Positions 20,216-32,846 of a stretch of DNA of 64,000 nucleotides are shown here, in pieces. The first letter of the stretch is position 1. Each line of letters starts with the position of its first letter. Origin of the DNA: Hemerocallis citrina (lineage: Eukaryota; Streptophyta; Magnoliopsida; Asparagales; Asphodelaceae); the NCBI GenBank assembly GCA_017893485.1, contig CM030366.1:100948953-101012952 (forward strand), read 5' to 3'. Below the pieces are notes generated by a model. That model searched no databases and was not told the origin of the DNA. It saw nothing but the letters and a program-made list of their open reading frames with translations. Position numbers and translations under genes: made by a program.

Positions 20216-21620
20216 AGAATCAACCCTGTTATCATGTGCTGAGTATATAAGCATACATATATAGTTCACAGGAAATTTTAAAGCCATCCAGTGATAACAC
20301 AGGTTTATAGAGAACCCCCAGTAAACCATGATTTATAGGAATTCTAAGAATCACAGTAGAACTCAAGTACTTTCAAACTATTAATTTACATACTCAGGAG
20401 CTGCATATCCACGAATATACAGGAATTGTTCAATACTGCATCTTTTGGCTTGTATTTACTCTCACATTCCATACTTATGGATCGTTCTTAACCATCTCAT
20501 TAATAAAATGCTCTCTGATTTCACATGGCATTGGAGTCGAGATTAATTCTTAGACCTGTGTCTTACGAGTTATGAATAATGCACCTCTATATATACGTAT
20601 CTTACCTTTTTAACAGGTAACAGAAGAGGCAACAAAATTGTTTACTTCTACATTTTCTAATCTAAAGATTTCAAAATCCATATGCAAACTTAATCCCTTA
20701 TCAGGCTGTTTAAGTTTTATCTAATCTTTCCTTCTCTCAAGGGGAAAAGGGATTGTTCCTAGCTTCAGAAAATGTGCAATCTTTAGTTCAGTGAGTAGTG
20801 TTCTTTGGTCTAAAACCATTCACTTTCTTCAAATTATATGTATAAAGTTACATGTAGTCACTCATATTGGATGTTTCAGTTGTTTATTGCCTTTTGATGG
20901 CGTTCTGGTCCCATGAAGACTTGGTTATTTTATTGTATCTATCGAAAAACATAAGATGTCTATGGAGCATATGTATTTGGCTATTTTCTAATTATAATAT
21001 TTTACATTAGAAAAGTCCAGCACCTTATAGACAGAGAAACCGTAACCTGCATCCCAATATATACATGAGATGAAGTTAAACTAGTTAATGAGAAGATCCT
21101 CAAAATACTAACTTTGCTAAGAGTAGTAAAAGTGCTAAAATCAGCACTCAAATCAATACTATTGAAGTATTGGAACTACCTGAACAAACTTGAACGGGGA
21201 GGGTTGGACTAAGATCCAAATGATGAATCTTGATAACAAAAATGGCAGCTGCTTAGATACTAATAATCAAATGTTACCATGGTCCCAAAAATTAGCCCGC
21301 GGTTGGTATCAACTGTCTAATTTTGACACTATTTTTGGCATTGTCGAAAAAATCATGCTTCTCGATTGAGTGTATCAACCTTTTGGTATTGGCTTCTTAT
21401 AGTGTTTGAGTAGTAAAGATATGTTGTTCTAAAAAGTGGAAAAAATGGAGGAATCTGAGGAACACTACACTGAGTGTGAACCTCTTTTTAAGTGTTTCAA
21501 CAAAAGGCAGTCATCAATACCAAGGGCTCTTTATGAACGATATATACCCAACTGAAGGTTATATATTTACACATTTCCATTTTGAATCAGAAAGGTAAGG
21601 ATGAAATACCAATTAAAACA
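20216..21620. other. CACTA-internal noncoding sequence
   Basis: It opens with the AGAAT duplication and the third 87-bp host repeat, then AT-rich sequence without coding signal. It fits an intron or spacer of the CACTA second gene, whose exons lie on both sides (4118-4393 and 21621-21935). Confidence 0.5.
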
Positions 21621-21935
21621 TTAAACATGAGATAGCAGATTAACTAACCATAAACCTAAATGTAACCTAAATATCAAGGCCATTAGCCAAAAAAAACGAC
21701 AGAAATATTGGAAGTATACCTGTGAGGCCTCAGACTCCCAATAATATGAACATGTTGAAAACTGGATTGTATCTACTCGAGGATCTAACCGCCAGAACCG
21801 TTCCCAATCATCATTGTATTTAAGAAAATGGGAATGCAATCTACTCTTCCAGCACCCAAGCATACCCTGTAGTTTAGTTTGAAATACATACTCCCATGCT
21901 TTCGGATTTTTGTCCATAACATAGAATTTCTGCAA
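21621..21935 (-). pseudogene. Ptta/En/Spm-type CACTA second-gene product, core fragment
   Basis: A minus-strand frame that includes WEYVFQTKLQGMLGCWKSRL and NDDWERFWRLDPRVD. Tryptophan-rich spacing of this kind is typical of the core of plant Ptta/En/Spm-family proteins (Transposase_24-like). The last ~35 residues are hydrophobic and probably intron. It continues the fragment at 22036-22248; further parts lie beyond the Tat insertion at 3.5-4.4 kb. Confidence 0.5.
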
Positions 21936-22035
21936 ACACGAGAGATGATACTTGGTATTTATATAAAGATCAATCTAAAATCGACAAATAGAAGTTCTTT
22001 GCTTAATATTACCAAAAGAATTCGCCATGTAGCTT

Positions 22036-22248
22036 CTAATCTGCTAAAAGGTTGATGCAACAACCAACTGCAACACCGAATAGATCTGACTGCTTGGCTA
22101 GAATTCCTAGATAGTTGTTGAAGCGGTTACCCCACTTACCAATTGGTTGGCCTAACTCATTCCATTTTAAAACTACCCTTTGACCTCTGCGGGGTCTCTT
22201 GGTTGCTGGATTATTACCTGTTCGTCCTCTTTTGGGGGGCCTCATCAA
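22036..22248 (-). pseudogene. Ptta/En/Spm-type CACTA second-gene product, N-terminal fragment
   Basis: 70 residues: a basic KRGRTG...KRPRRGQR stretch that could act as a nuclear signal or DNA-binding tail, then LKWNELGQPIGKWGNRFNNY, closely like the 'NExGQPIG' segment of the plant Ptta/En/Spm family. The pair of segments makes the family call fairly safe although splice sites are not resolved. Confidence 0.6.
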
Positions 22249-22397
22249 AGCTATGCAGAATATGTAAATTTTGCATCAATTAAACTATAACACAGACATA
22301 TGTAGGATGACAATTAATAGTTCAAAAAGATTGAGAATTGCATACAACATGCTTACCCGTGTGTCGTACTCTCTCCGCCTTGGCACTCTCATAGCGA

Positions 22398-22598
22398 TCA
22401 ACGTACATCAATTTTTTTCCTACTTTCTTGATCAATGAGAGCGAGTGGTGGTAGCGGTAGAGATAAAACCTCATTTATTGCAATGCCTGGGAGAAACTCA
22501 TCATCACTGTCATCATCTGATTTATCCGCTTCTGGTATTTCTCCATCTACTCGTGCAAACTCCTCATGAGTCTCCGGAAGAACATCATCTGCACACAC
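22398..22598 (-). pseudogene. Acidic leader fragment of the CACTA second gene
   Basis: 66 residues with a strongly acidic part (EADKSDDDSDDEFLPGIAIN). Upstream of and on the same strand as the 22036-22248 fragment, so probably its first coding exon. No domain is recognised. Confidence 0.35.
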
Positions 22599-22877
22599 TT
22601 AAGAATAACCATTAATAGAAGTAATCAAATCATAAAACTGTAATTAACACAAAGAATAAGATAAAAATAAGGTAATATCCACCTATTCTTCTTAAATTAG
22701 CTTCAATTGTAGGGTCCCTCATCTGTCAATAAATATTAATGTCCAAGAGTTAGTCACTTCAGAATATCCTTATAGGAGAAGTAAAAACAAAGTCAATGAA
22801 AACTAAACAAACCACTGATCTAGATGGTAAGTAAACAACAATATAAATTCCAAGTTTAATGAAAGTACCTGCAAGGC

Positions 22878-23468
22878 TGTTGCTGCTGATTTTGGTGTGG
22901 GAGCAAACAGATAGTATTTGTGGATTCTTGGAAAAACCTGAATAGCAAACCTGAACCTGTTTTGTTGGAGTCTGACCGCTGACTCCCGCCGTTCACCTGC
23001 AAAAAGTGCGAGACACCGGGGTTGATCCCGGAGACGCACCCTCCGACGCTCAAGTCAGTAATCAGGAATGATTAAGAGAGAGCGTAAATTGGCAAAATAT
23101 TGATTACCTCTTAATGGAGATGGATGGGGGTATTTATAGTCGCCGTTGGGATCAGATTAGGAATGTAATCCCTGTGATTAGATAAGGAATGTAATCCCTA
23201 ATTCCCGGTGAGAGGATAGTCGCGAATCAGGCCCGTTGATTTGGTTCAATCAGAGACCCTAATTCTATCCTGTCGGACTGGGTTTGTATCGGGTCGGGAC
23301 CCGTATCCAGATGAGGTGGATCCGTTCGCGGGTTATTGGATATGTGAGAAGGAGACCCAGTACCCGTTTCGGACCCATTTGTATGTGAAATTACCATTTT
23401 ACCCCTGAGCTTTAAGATTCGTGCCCGATGTGAACGGTCCCGATTTAATCCTATTTTTAGCCATATCA
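22878..23468 (-). mobile_element. Solo LTR of a Tat-related element (591 bp)
   Basis: Bounded by TG..CA and a perfect AAGGC duplication (22873-22877 and 23469-23473). It has the same length and overall sequence as the Tat LTRs at 4953 and 19625 but many substitutions, so it is an older or sister family member. TATAAATA is present at 23131-23138. No internal sequence remains, so LTR-LTR recombination removed it. Small frames inside are not genes. Confidence 0.93.
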
Positions 23469-23473
23469 AAGGC

Positions 23474-23872
23474 TATACTGTAACGAACCAGAAAAGCCAG
23501 ACTACAACATAATGTCCAAATAGAGTATACAACAAAATAAATGTCAAGTTTAATGAAAGTACCTGCAGGCTACACTGTAATGAATTAGAAAAGCCAAACT
23601 ACAACTTAATGTCCAAATAAAGTCCATAAAATAATTTTGGGCCACAACATCATTGCTAATAGAAAAATATCATTGTAGTTCAGAAGGTTAATATAACACA
23701 TAAACAACAAAAGATCTCTCTAATCAATGAAGTTCTTAAAAGCTAATAATAACTGCAACAATTGATGCCCTACTGCCCTACTCCAACGTTTTTGTTTCTC
23801 TTCATTGTTGATGAAACATTTGCCTCTACAACTTCACTATAAATTTCTGGCCTCACCAAGGAGATATCACCA
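23474..23872. other. CACTA-internal spacer
   Basis: AT-rich sequence between the solo LTR and the TNP2 3' end. A phrase 'atgtccaa..gt..caataaa' recurs around the solo LTR, which suggests a small local duplication of host sequence. The 3' end of the TNP2 reading frame lies near 23873. No other gene is seen. Confidence 0.5.
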
Positions 23873-26800
23873 TCAAGTTGGATGTTCTGTGAAGAAAAAA
23901 TTCTGAACAGGATCAACAGCTCCTTCGATTTCTATTGGCCCATCTTCTTCATCATCAACAATATTACCACTATCTAGTATATCAAACACAGCTCTGGATG
24001 GCCTTCTCAAGACTACCCATATATTTGGATATATAGGATCTTCGATGTAAAAACATTGTTCAGCGTGATTTGCAAACATGAATTTATCATCTATACATAT
24101 TTCTTTCTTCAAATTCACAAGCTGAAAACCACACTCATCCTTGGATTTTTGCATTTCACACCAACACACTTTGAACATTATGTATTTATATTCTTGTTGA
24201 TGTCCATAATATATCTCCACAATATCTTCTAGCTGACCACGGTACATTACATTACCTTCACGAGGTTTTTTATCTTTATTGCTTGAATAACATCTTTGGG
24301 TAAAGACCTGAACAATCCCGTTATTTTGGGTTGTTCTATTTTCTTCTAGAGAAGTTATATGAAACTTGAAACCATTAACACAATACCCGCCATACCTATT
24401 CACCCATGAAAGTGGACCTCTTGAAAGAGAAACAACTAGATCCGAGACAAGTTCTCCTTAGCAACTAGGTACTCAACCTAACATGAAATAAGTAGAGTAA
24501 TTTTAGTTAATAATATCTTTCCATGCACACACACACACATACAGAAATGAAGTAGGTTTAAGGATAGACTTATAGAATTATATGTGACTTTGAAGCCAGT
24601 ATGGAAAATCCTTTCTGTGAATACGAACAATTTCCCTTGTTGCATTTTTTCCCTTATATTTCTTCCACAATTCTTCGATGTGTTTACTACAAAAAATAAT
24701 AATGATAACTTGTTAAAGAATAACATTTTATATAATCATAAAAATACTAAACTATGTAAAAGGGCATAGTGAACGCAATTTCGGAACATATCTATTTCTT
24801 CAACATTATTTAACACATATGCATGTGCTTGCTCCAACATTTCTCTAGGGTAATGTGCATCCTCCTCAATGAAAGAAAATAATGAACCCTCTACATTTCG
24901 AACATGACGATTTAGCCTTGTTTCCACATCATGCAAATAATGTGAAACAAAGTTTAAGCATTCGTTAGCTAAATAATTTTCAGCTATTGAACCTTCAGGG
25001 CGTGCTCGATTATGAACTTGTTTTTTCATAAACCCCAAATACCTAGAAACAAGAAACAATCACAAATTTATAAGTACATGTACGCATGTTTCTAAGTATA
25101 ATATAAAATTTTTAAATTAGGTTCGTAGTCTTTAGTACCTTTCAATGGGATACATCCATCGATATTGGACAGGACCACCTATCCTAGCCTCGGCAACTAA
25201 ATGTACTGTAAGGTGTACCATGATTGTGAAAAAAGATGGTAGAAAAAATACTTCTAACTTGCACATAGTCTCTAATACTTGTTGCTCTAGCTTCTCAAAC
25301 TCTGATGCATCAATAACTTTTGAGCACAACTTATTAAAAAAGCCACAAAATTCTATCAAAACTTTAGCAACTTCAAATTTCATGTTATGCCAGAGTGCAA
25401 TAGGTATTAGTTGATGCATTAGTATATGGCAATCATGTGTATTGAGGTTTGGAGTTTTCCTATCTTGAACCTGCACATTATTGGAAATATTTGAAGAATA
25501 GCCATCTGGAGATTTCACTGATTTAAGCACCTGAAAAAATCTCTGCATCTCTTCTTTGGACATGGTGAATACTGATGATGGAAATTGAAACCTGTTATCC
25601 CCAATATCTACAGCTTGAAGGATCCTACGTATATCCATGTCCATCAAATCTCGACGAGCCCTTAAATCATCCTTTGATTTCTTCGAATCTTGCACGAGTG
25701 TAGATAATCTATTGTCACATATGTTTTTCTCTATATGCATTACATCCAAGTTATGCCTAATCTTAAGATCCTTCCAATATGGCAAGCGAAAGAAAATGCT
25801 TATTTTGTTCCACCCTGCCAGCAATTTTTGTGCATTTTCATTGTTACTTATTCTCTTGCCCCTCTTCCATTTCTTTACCTGAACTGCATTGTCTGGCTTG
25901 AAACGATCTTTTCCAAAAGTCACATTTGGAAGCCCCTCTAGTTGTTGGAAAATGTCAATTCCAGACATCTGTATTGGTGCTATCTGTCCTTCAACTGTTC
26001 CATCAAACTTATTCTTATTTTGACATAATGGATGTTATGATGGCAGCCACCTTCGATGACACCAAAAGCAAAACTTGCGAATATAAGTGAGACGCTTCCC
26101 CTCGTAATCTGTTGCACAAATAGGACATGCAAATCTACCCTTAGTTGACCAACCAGAAAGATTACCATAAGAGAGGACAGCTGCATGCATTTTAAATTCT
26201 TTCTTAGAGTAAGCATCGAATGTTTTAACACCAATCTCCCATAGAATATTTAGTTCATCAATAAGTGGTTCCAGATATACGTCAATGTCATTACCAGGAG
26301 AAAATTTCCCAGGAATCAACAAAGACAGAAATATGTATGGTTGCTTCATACACATCCATGGAGGTAAATTATATGGCATAAGCAACACAGGCCATGTAGA
26401 CCATGATGAGCTCATTAAACCAAAAGGGTTGAACCTGTCGCTTGCCAAAACCAATCTGACATTTCTTGAATCTTCAGCAAATTTTGGATACAAGCGATCT
26501 AGGTGCTTCCACGCCTCTGAGTCAGCCAGATGTCGATGTCGTAGTTTGCCATCATCGATACGACATTTGGAATGCCACCTCATTTCCTTAGAAATATCTT
26601 TGGACATATACAATCTTTGCAATCTGCTTATGATAGGAAAATGATGAAGAACCATAGCCGCCACATTCGTTTGATTTGCTCCCTCTTCAGACGTACTTGC
26701 AACTGCAGTGAGCTTATTCTTTTTCCACCTAAAGACCTTGCACTTTGGACATTCAACCAGGTCATTATACTCCTTATAATATAGAATGCAGTCATTGGGA

Positions 26801-27471
26801 CACACATCAATCTTGTTGTACTCTAGGCCTAGTGTCGCAAGAATCTTTTTAGCATCATAATATGATTTGGGTAAGCTCTCTTGCCCATTGAGGATTACTC
26901 TGCGAAGTAAATCAAGAAGCATCTCAAAATGTTTTATGGACATCCCACTTATAGTTTGAAGATGGAAAAGTCTAACCATAAATGAAAGCCTAGAAAATTT
27001 AGTGCAACCATCATGTAAGTTTCGCTCATTGTCCTCTAGTAGTTTCACAAGCTCATTAAAATCTCCGAAGTCTTGATTTTGAGGTGCTTCTCCTCCATGT
27101 ACCACGTCCTCATCACCATAGGTTGCAGCCATTATGTCGTCCAACATAACATTCATGTCGTCAATCCTTTCAATCTCCACTTGAGCTATTTCCTCGTCTG
27201 TGTTATAAGCATCCATTCCTTCTCCATGATAATCCCAAAAAATGTAGTCCTTACTGAACCCAAACATCAATAAATGTTCACTAACTACTTGATCCTCTAA
27301 GGTTCTATTCAAATAATGTACACATGGGCAATATATTTTTCCTGTCTCAGAATGGTAAGGATTTTCATCAGGATATTTCAAGAATGCCACTGCACCTTCT
27401 TCATATTGTTGGTTCTTAAACCTGTCTTTCTTAAGTATACTAATGAATGATTTGTCTGGAAGAATTCTCAT
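23873..27471 (-). pseudogene. TNP2-type CACTA transposase
   Basis: It starts MRILPDKSFIS at 27471 with a transposase-associated N-terminal domain (YCPCVHYLN, HLLMFGF). The Transposase_21 core follows (DLVECPKCKVFRWKK, ASDRFNPFG, WSTKGRFACPICATDY). A TAA at 26035-26037 breaks this frame, which then continues unchanged (25132-25968) with a DUF4218-like part (LMHQLIPIALWHN, VAEARIGGPVQYRWMYPIER). After an intron (about 25030-25136) comes an exon with NRARPEGSIAENYLANE (24736-25059), a short exon near 24585-24688 (KHIEELWKKY), and a DUF4216 part (23873-24403; RYGGYCVNGFKFH). This order matches plant TNP2 proteins. It would cut and join CACTA ends in the nucleus. The stop makes it a probable pseudogene; the usual 'DGFNPFG' reads DRFNPFG here. 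Confidence 0.88.
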
Positions 27472-28120
27472 CTGAAAGTTTACAACATTTATTGTTAGTT
27501 ATATAATCAAACAAGTGCATACATAATTATAGTCGCATTCTTTCAAAAAAAATTTGGTACACACATGAAATCTAGTTAGTAAGTGCAATGAAATATTTCT
27601 GTAATAGTGTTATTCACAAGATTTTAAGTGTTAACATTTTTGTTTACAGTGAATAGAAGCTGTACATGCATTGTTGTGTTTGAGCATTGCCAGTCATTTC
27701 CCTATGTACTGTGAGCAATTGGCATGCAATATACACATCATCCTTGAATTTTTGCTATCAGCAAGCAATCACCCTCTAACAATTTCAAGTGCTCAACCAA
27801 TAGATCTAAAAACTTTACTTAGGTCCATTACCACCCATACTTTTCACAAAATGTAACCAACCTGCCCCACTCAATACTATGTTAAAGTCATACCGCTAGG
27901 TAATTCTATTAGTCTATATGCACATTAGTAAACACACATATAAACACTGCATTACATCTATGCAGTTTACAAAAGCAAATCCATCAAAAAGCAGAGCAAC
28001 AACAACCACAACATCAAAACAAATCCATCTACTACCATTTCCCTCTATCGTCCATCAAAAAGAAGATTTCTCTCTACCGTTTCCCTCTGCCGTCCATCTC
28101 CTATCCTGCAAGCTCTCACC
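27472..28120. other. TNP2 upstream region, noncoding
   Basis: AT-rich; probably promoter and leader of TNP2, and the expected place of the right CACTA end. TAGTG occurs at 27605-27609 with some resemblance to the left terminus, but the flanking triplets do not match. No gene is seen. Confidence 0.4.
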
Positions 28121-30800
28121 CCGCAAGTCTTCATCCCACAAGCCACTTTTTGTTCATGATCGTTGTGTTCGTGTTCGTGTGTCGGGATCCGTTCCCGTTA
28201 TTCTATTCTTGTCGGATTCGTCGTCTTCATTGAGGCAAGTAACTTGTACGTTGTTTTTTGTTCTTCATACAAGTACAAAATACCGCAAGTAGTCTTGCTT
28301 CCATTACATTTCATTCTCATGTCAATTCCTTGAAAATCATAATCTTGTTCGCTTGACCCATTCCCATCATTTCATGATCATGATTAATCACCACAAGTTG
28401 TCACACACACACTACACGAAAATAAATTGGATCTAAATAGATATCTTTATGTGTATATACTTGTTCGTGATTTATCATATGTTGTGGATTTTGTTACATG
28501 ATTGATGCACTATATGTGTTATCTCACTGTGGAATTGTTAATACACATGCTATGTTGATTTGAATATTCAATATATCATGTCTTGCATCATACTCTAATT
28601 TGGATCTATCGAAGATGAGTTGTTTGATAAAATGCATGAAAGAAATTTCTTTTTGCTGCAGCCCTGATTTAGTACAGCAATTTGGACTCTGTTAAAGTTA
28701 GTAAAATAAATTAATTTGTGAATATAATTCGTAGGCCTCGATGTCTATTTTTCAAAACTTTCGACGGTTCTCAATTTTGGCTTTTGATGTGTGAGTTAAC
28801 ACAGTTTTACTGCAGCTATGTCGTAATTTGCAGGTTCTAAATTATAAGATCACTGCATGATTTATTATTTTAAAACTGATATTAAAAGTAAAATTTGGAT
28901 GTAGTATTATCCTGGGTATGACTAGAAATGACTAGGATCAACCCCAAATTTTTGTAGAATTGTTTAATGACTTTTATAACTTATTTCTTGCTTGTGAAAC
29001 CAACCTTATAATTACTAAACTGCATGGTGTTCAGTAAAGAACTCTGATTTCAACCTGATTCTAGTCATTTTTGATAAAAACTTTGTGAATATGAAATGTA
29101 GCCTAATATGTCTATTTTACAAACCTTTTGACGGAATTGAATTCCGAATTGTGCTTTGTGAATTATCCCTTTTTAGTACTCTGTGTCTGAAATTTTAGAT
29201 TCCTAAATTTGCTGCGTCACTCTATTGTCCGATTTAAATTGACTATACTATCTGTAATGGAATGAAATGAAAATTAATATGCTGAGTCTAGACATGCTAG
29301 AGAACCTTCTAGAATTTTTTCTAGATTTAATTATGATGTTTTTAGAACCTTTCATGCTTATAAATAAGACTTTGCATATTCTGACTTAACATAAATTCTG
29401 TATAAAATACAGTTTTGGACCCTGTTACTGTAGCTGTTATCTGACTTGTGTATATGCGCTGGATTCGGCAAAGAGTCTAGTTTCTAGATTTTTTGACGGA
29501 TCTAGATTTGCATTCCTGTGACAACAAAAATTTCAGTTTTGGTGTAACAACGTCTTGTTGTCTAGAATTGAAAGTCTCGTTGTTCTAACTATTATAGGTT
29601 GGTTTGTTACCCATTTATGTTTCCTATCCAACTTGAACTTGTTTCTTGTTTCTTGCCATGTTTTCTTGCCCTATTTATGCATGTCCATGCCTGCTTTAAT
29701 GATAATAACAAGTAATCAAGCCGGTGTGAAGGAAAAAATCTAGTAGTGGACAATATAAAAAAGTGTACTCAGAAGGGCCTCGTGTTTCCCAACTATTTAC
29801 TGTTTTACTGCCTTTCACCAACTGTTTACTGTTTACCCGAATACATACTTCCTTATCGGAAGGTGTACTTAGAAGGAGGGGCCCATGTTCCTCAACTGTT
29901 TACCGTTTTCCTGACCACATACTTCCGGATAGGAAGGTGTACTCGGATTGTGCGAATTTAGGACACTATTTACTTGATGCCTGAGTACATGGCCCTATAG
30001 GATCCACTACGAAAACTAAACACAACTTGTTTAAATGTAGCAACCATGTGGTAAAATTTGGGACGCATGAAGTGCTACCTAGATAGTATTAAACAATAGA
30101 CTTAAGAATAACATGATTCACTGGCACACCCCTGTTTTCCTGAGATTGGTACCTATTACTGCTACTTTTTACCATCACTTGATACTGTTATCCTTTAATG
30201 TTACCACTACTTTTTCCCATTACTGTTTACCTGCTACTGTATCCTGCTATTTACCTGCTAGTTATTATACTCTATCCATCTACTGTTTATTTCCTCCATG
30301 CTTTTGATTCCTGTTTCTTGTTTCATATTATTGTTCCCACTCTCTCTTTCTTGTACTACTTGCGGCTCGTAACTTCCACTAACGGGCATACTGTTTTTCC
30401 TGTTTTCCCTATTTCTTCCAATTGCTAAATGAACAGGTTTTGGAGATCAACTACCTACGGGAGTTGGTGAGCAAACATTTTAGGCTTCGCCTGGGGAATC
30501 TTGTTTAGTTTTTTGTCGTTGAGTTTATTTATTTATTGTTGCTACTTGGAACTTGTAAGAGGCATGTAGTCCCGAAGTTTACCTTGATCTAGATCTTGTA
30601 CTTATTTGGAAAATTTATATTTGTTACAAATAAAATCTGTTGGTTAATAATTTGTTCATGCATGTGTGGTTTACTATATCTGTCATATTTCCTGTTATGC
30701 TGGTTGAGTAGATCCTTACAACTCATGAATGATGAAAACCATTCGCTGGAATTTGTCGCGTACCGTATTCCGTATTCCTTTTGGGAAGCGGGGTGTGACA
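28120..30800 (+). mobile_element. Diverged repeat copy A (probable LTR), ending GGGAAGCGGGGTGTGACA
   Basis: A 2.7-kb noncoding stretch. Its right end, GGGAAGCGGGGTGTGACA, is the reverse complement (one mismatch) of the left end of copy B at 33541. Internal landmarks recur inverted in B: 'ctagtagtggacaatata' (29740) and 'atagacttaag' (about 30098). Ends of this type resemble long gypsy LTRs. A CT-rich leader-like stretch lies near its left border (28.0-28.25 kb). The left border and element class are uncertain. No coding sequence is seen; small frames are noise. Confidence 0.5.
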
Positions 30801-30839
30801 GAAGTGCCTTTGTGATTAAAGGAGAGTGCTATGTGTGAC

Positions 30840-32846
30840 AACCCTGACAATCAGAAAAATTAGTAGAAGAAAGAGGACCAAGGGCACCACTACGGGCTAA
30901 AGTCTTGAGTCGAGACTCACTAATATGTCCTAAATGTCTGTATCGCAGATCAGCATCAGAGAATACAGTACCAACAAAATGAGGAAGAGATTTATGTGTA
31001 TAAAGAAAATCTAGATGATATAGACGACACTGTCAACTAGCACGTCCAAACTCCTGACCAGTATGTGAATTAGTGATAATACAGCTTAAAGAATCAAATA
31101 TAACGACAAGACTACTATTGCACAATGCACTAATGGAAATAAGGTTCATAGATAAATGAGGAGCATAAAGAACATACGGCATTGTGAGAGTGGGAGAGCT
31201 AATAGACCATTAGTGTGTAGTGAGAAGTTGTGAGCCATCAGCAGTGTGTAAGGATGGAGAGTGAGAGGCAAGTGTAGTGCTATTGGTGAACAGTGTATAA
31301 TTACTAGTAAGGTAATGAGATGCACTAGATTCTAAAATCCAGGAAGAATTCATACTGGGAGTAACAGAGAATGCGGGGGAAGATGGGCCAACAGTGATAG
31401 ACTGACCCAAAAGTTGGAGCTCTAGCTAATTGAGGTGATGTTGAAAATTAGTCCAATCAGCAAGAGTCGGCAACACTGGAGGAATTGTCATAAACAAGGA
31501 TGTAAGGAAAGAAGTGTTGGGAGGAGGAATGGAACTGGTGTCGTTGTGGCAGGGATCAAGTCTGAGATACTGCTGGTGTTGGGATCGAGATAGGGAGCTA
31601 GATGGTTCTACTGGTTGGGGAAGAATGGATGGGGCAGGGTTAGGGATGATGTTGGGAGGAGAAGGGAGGATGCCAGAATCAAGATGATGATGGCGCTGCA
31701 TCTGTCTGAATATGGATGGAGATCGGAATGTGAGGGGGAGTGAAGAGGAAGATGGAGCAACAGAGAAGTTAGTGGAGAATTAAAGAGACTGGTGAGAGTG
31801 TGGTTCCATTAGAGAAGAAAGAGTACCTGCAAAAAAAAATTGAACCTTTTTTGGTTTTTTTTGAACATATTTTTGTTTTGTTTTGTTTTTTTTAACGGCG
31901 ATGAACAGCAATGGCGGCGGCGGTGGCGACAATTGAAATAGTAGAGAGAGGAAGGGTTAGATGAGCATAGGGTTAGGGTTAGATGGGGATTTGGAGTTGG
32001 GTTTGTGTGTGAGTTTCGGTGTTTTTTTTTGTTGGAATTTTCTGGTTTGGGTTTTGGGTATAAGATAAACCGGGTCGGGTTTTTAGATGAGAAAGGATAT
32101 ATTAGGGTTTTTTTTGGAGGGGGGGGGATGTTAGGTTGTGGGTTTCAGGTATAAGAAAATGGGTATAGAGAAGATGTAATGGGGTTTCGATTTGGGGGTT
32201 GCAGGAGCCTAGAAGATGGCTAGGGTTTGAGTGGGACTGGATTTTGGGTTGAGAGTCCCCGGATTGAAGGTTGGGGCTGGGGTTGGAGTTTGGGAATGGG
32301 GTGGGAGGTTGGTGGTGATGGTGGTATGATGGAGCTTTAGGCGTGGAGTTTGATGGTGATGGATGTGAGTTTGGGAGTTTGATGGTCGTCAGATTAAGGG
32401 TCATCGGAGTTTGATGTTGCCAGGGTTTGATGTTGTTGTTGCTACTACATTTGTAGTCGAAGATGTGGTAGTTGCAGTTGCAGTGGCAGTCGAAGATGTG
32501 GCAGGTGCAGTTGCAGTCGAAGATGTGGTTGTTGTAGTTGCATTCAAAGATGTGGGCTTATCATCGGAGTTGATGGTGGGAGAAGGAGTACTATTGTTGG
32601 GGAGAAGAAGTATTGTTGTTGAGAAAGGGAAAAGAGGAATTTGTGTAATTAGGGTTAAAGATTAGTGAGGGAGAAAGAAATTTGGGATTAGTTCTCTGAT
32701 ATTATGATAAGGTTAACAGAGAGATTGAGAAATACTATTGGATTAATTATAACAGAGTACAATGTCTCCTATATATAGGAGGGAACCAAATACTAAACTG
32801 ATGCATACCCCGATATGAGACTAAATATATATTACAATATCTAACA
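30840..32846 (-). mobile_element. Ty1/copia fragment: LTR, 5' region and Gag/protease-region part
   Basis: A minus-strand LTR-like segment (32711-32846) starts TGTTAGATATTG and contains CCTATATATAGGAG. It is followed by a degraded initiator-tRNA-type primer site (ATATCAGAGAA). Further along are Pro/Ser-rich frames and, at 31210-31410, a copia protease-region segment (SWILESSASHYLTSNYTLF, TADGSQLL). Weak GAG-pre-integrase-like sequence continues to about 30845 in a broken frame. Several stops; a dead 5' piece. The rest of pol is missing here. Confidence 0.65.
32440..32560. repeat. Short tandem repeat, 'gtcgaagatgtgg' type
   Basis: 'gtcgaagatgtgg' recurs three times, with variants, separated by 'gttgcagttgcagt' runs. 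It lies in the 5' region of the copia fragment. The plus-strand frame across it (32411-32665) is low-complexity Val/Ala and is not believed. Confidence 0.6.

Larger units (their letters stand above)
2668..27609 (-). mobile_element. CACTA (En/Spm) DNA transposon, nested and degenerate; right end not located
   Basis: A CACTAGTAGAAAA terminus at 2668 is followed by subterminal repeats. Inside are a Ptta/En/Spm-type second gene (3.5-4.4 kb and 21.6-22.6 kb) and a TNP2-type transposase (23.8-27.5 kb), all on the minus strand, the usual two-gene layout of plant CACTA elements. The body is interrupted by a Tat retrotransposon (4953-20215) and a solo LTR (22878-23468); without them it is about 9 kb. 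The right coordinate given is only a weak candidate (TAGTG at 27605-27609, no matching 3-bp duplication), so the true right border is unknown. Premature stops in TNP2 suggest the element is dead. Confidence 0.7.

Noticed and set aside
27605..27609. Right terminus of the CACTA element (TAGTG)
   Set aside because: Only a short similarity to the left end and flanking triplets differ (AGG versus TTA). Kept only as a placeholder for the element's end.
28413..28430. CACTACACGAAAATAAA as another CACTA end
   Set aside because: No subterminal repeats follow and no partner was found; it may be chance within the repeat copy.
32411..32665. 84-codon Val/Ala-rich frame
   Set aside because: Translation of a short tandem repeat antisense to a copia 5' region.
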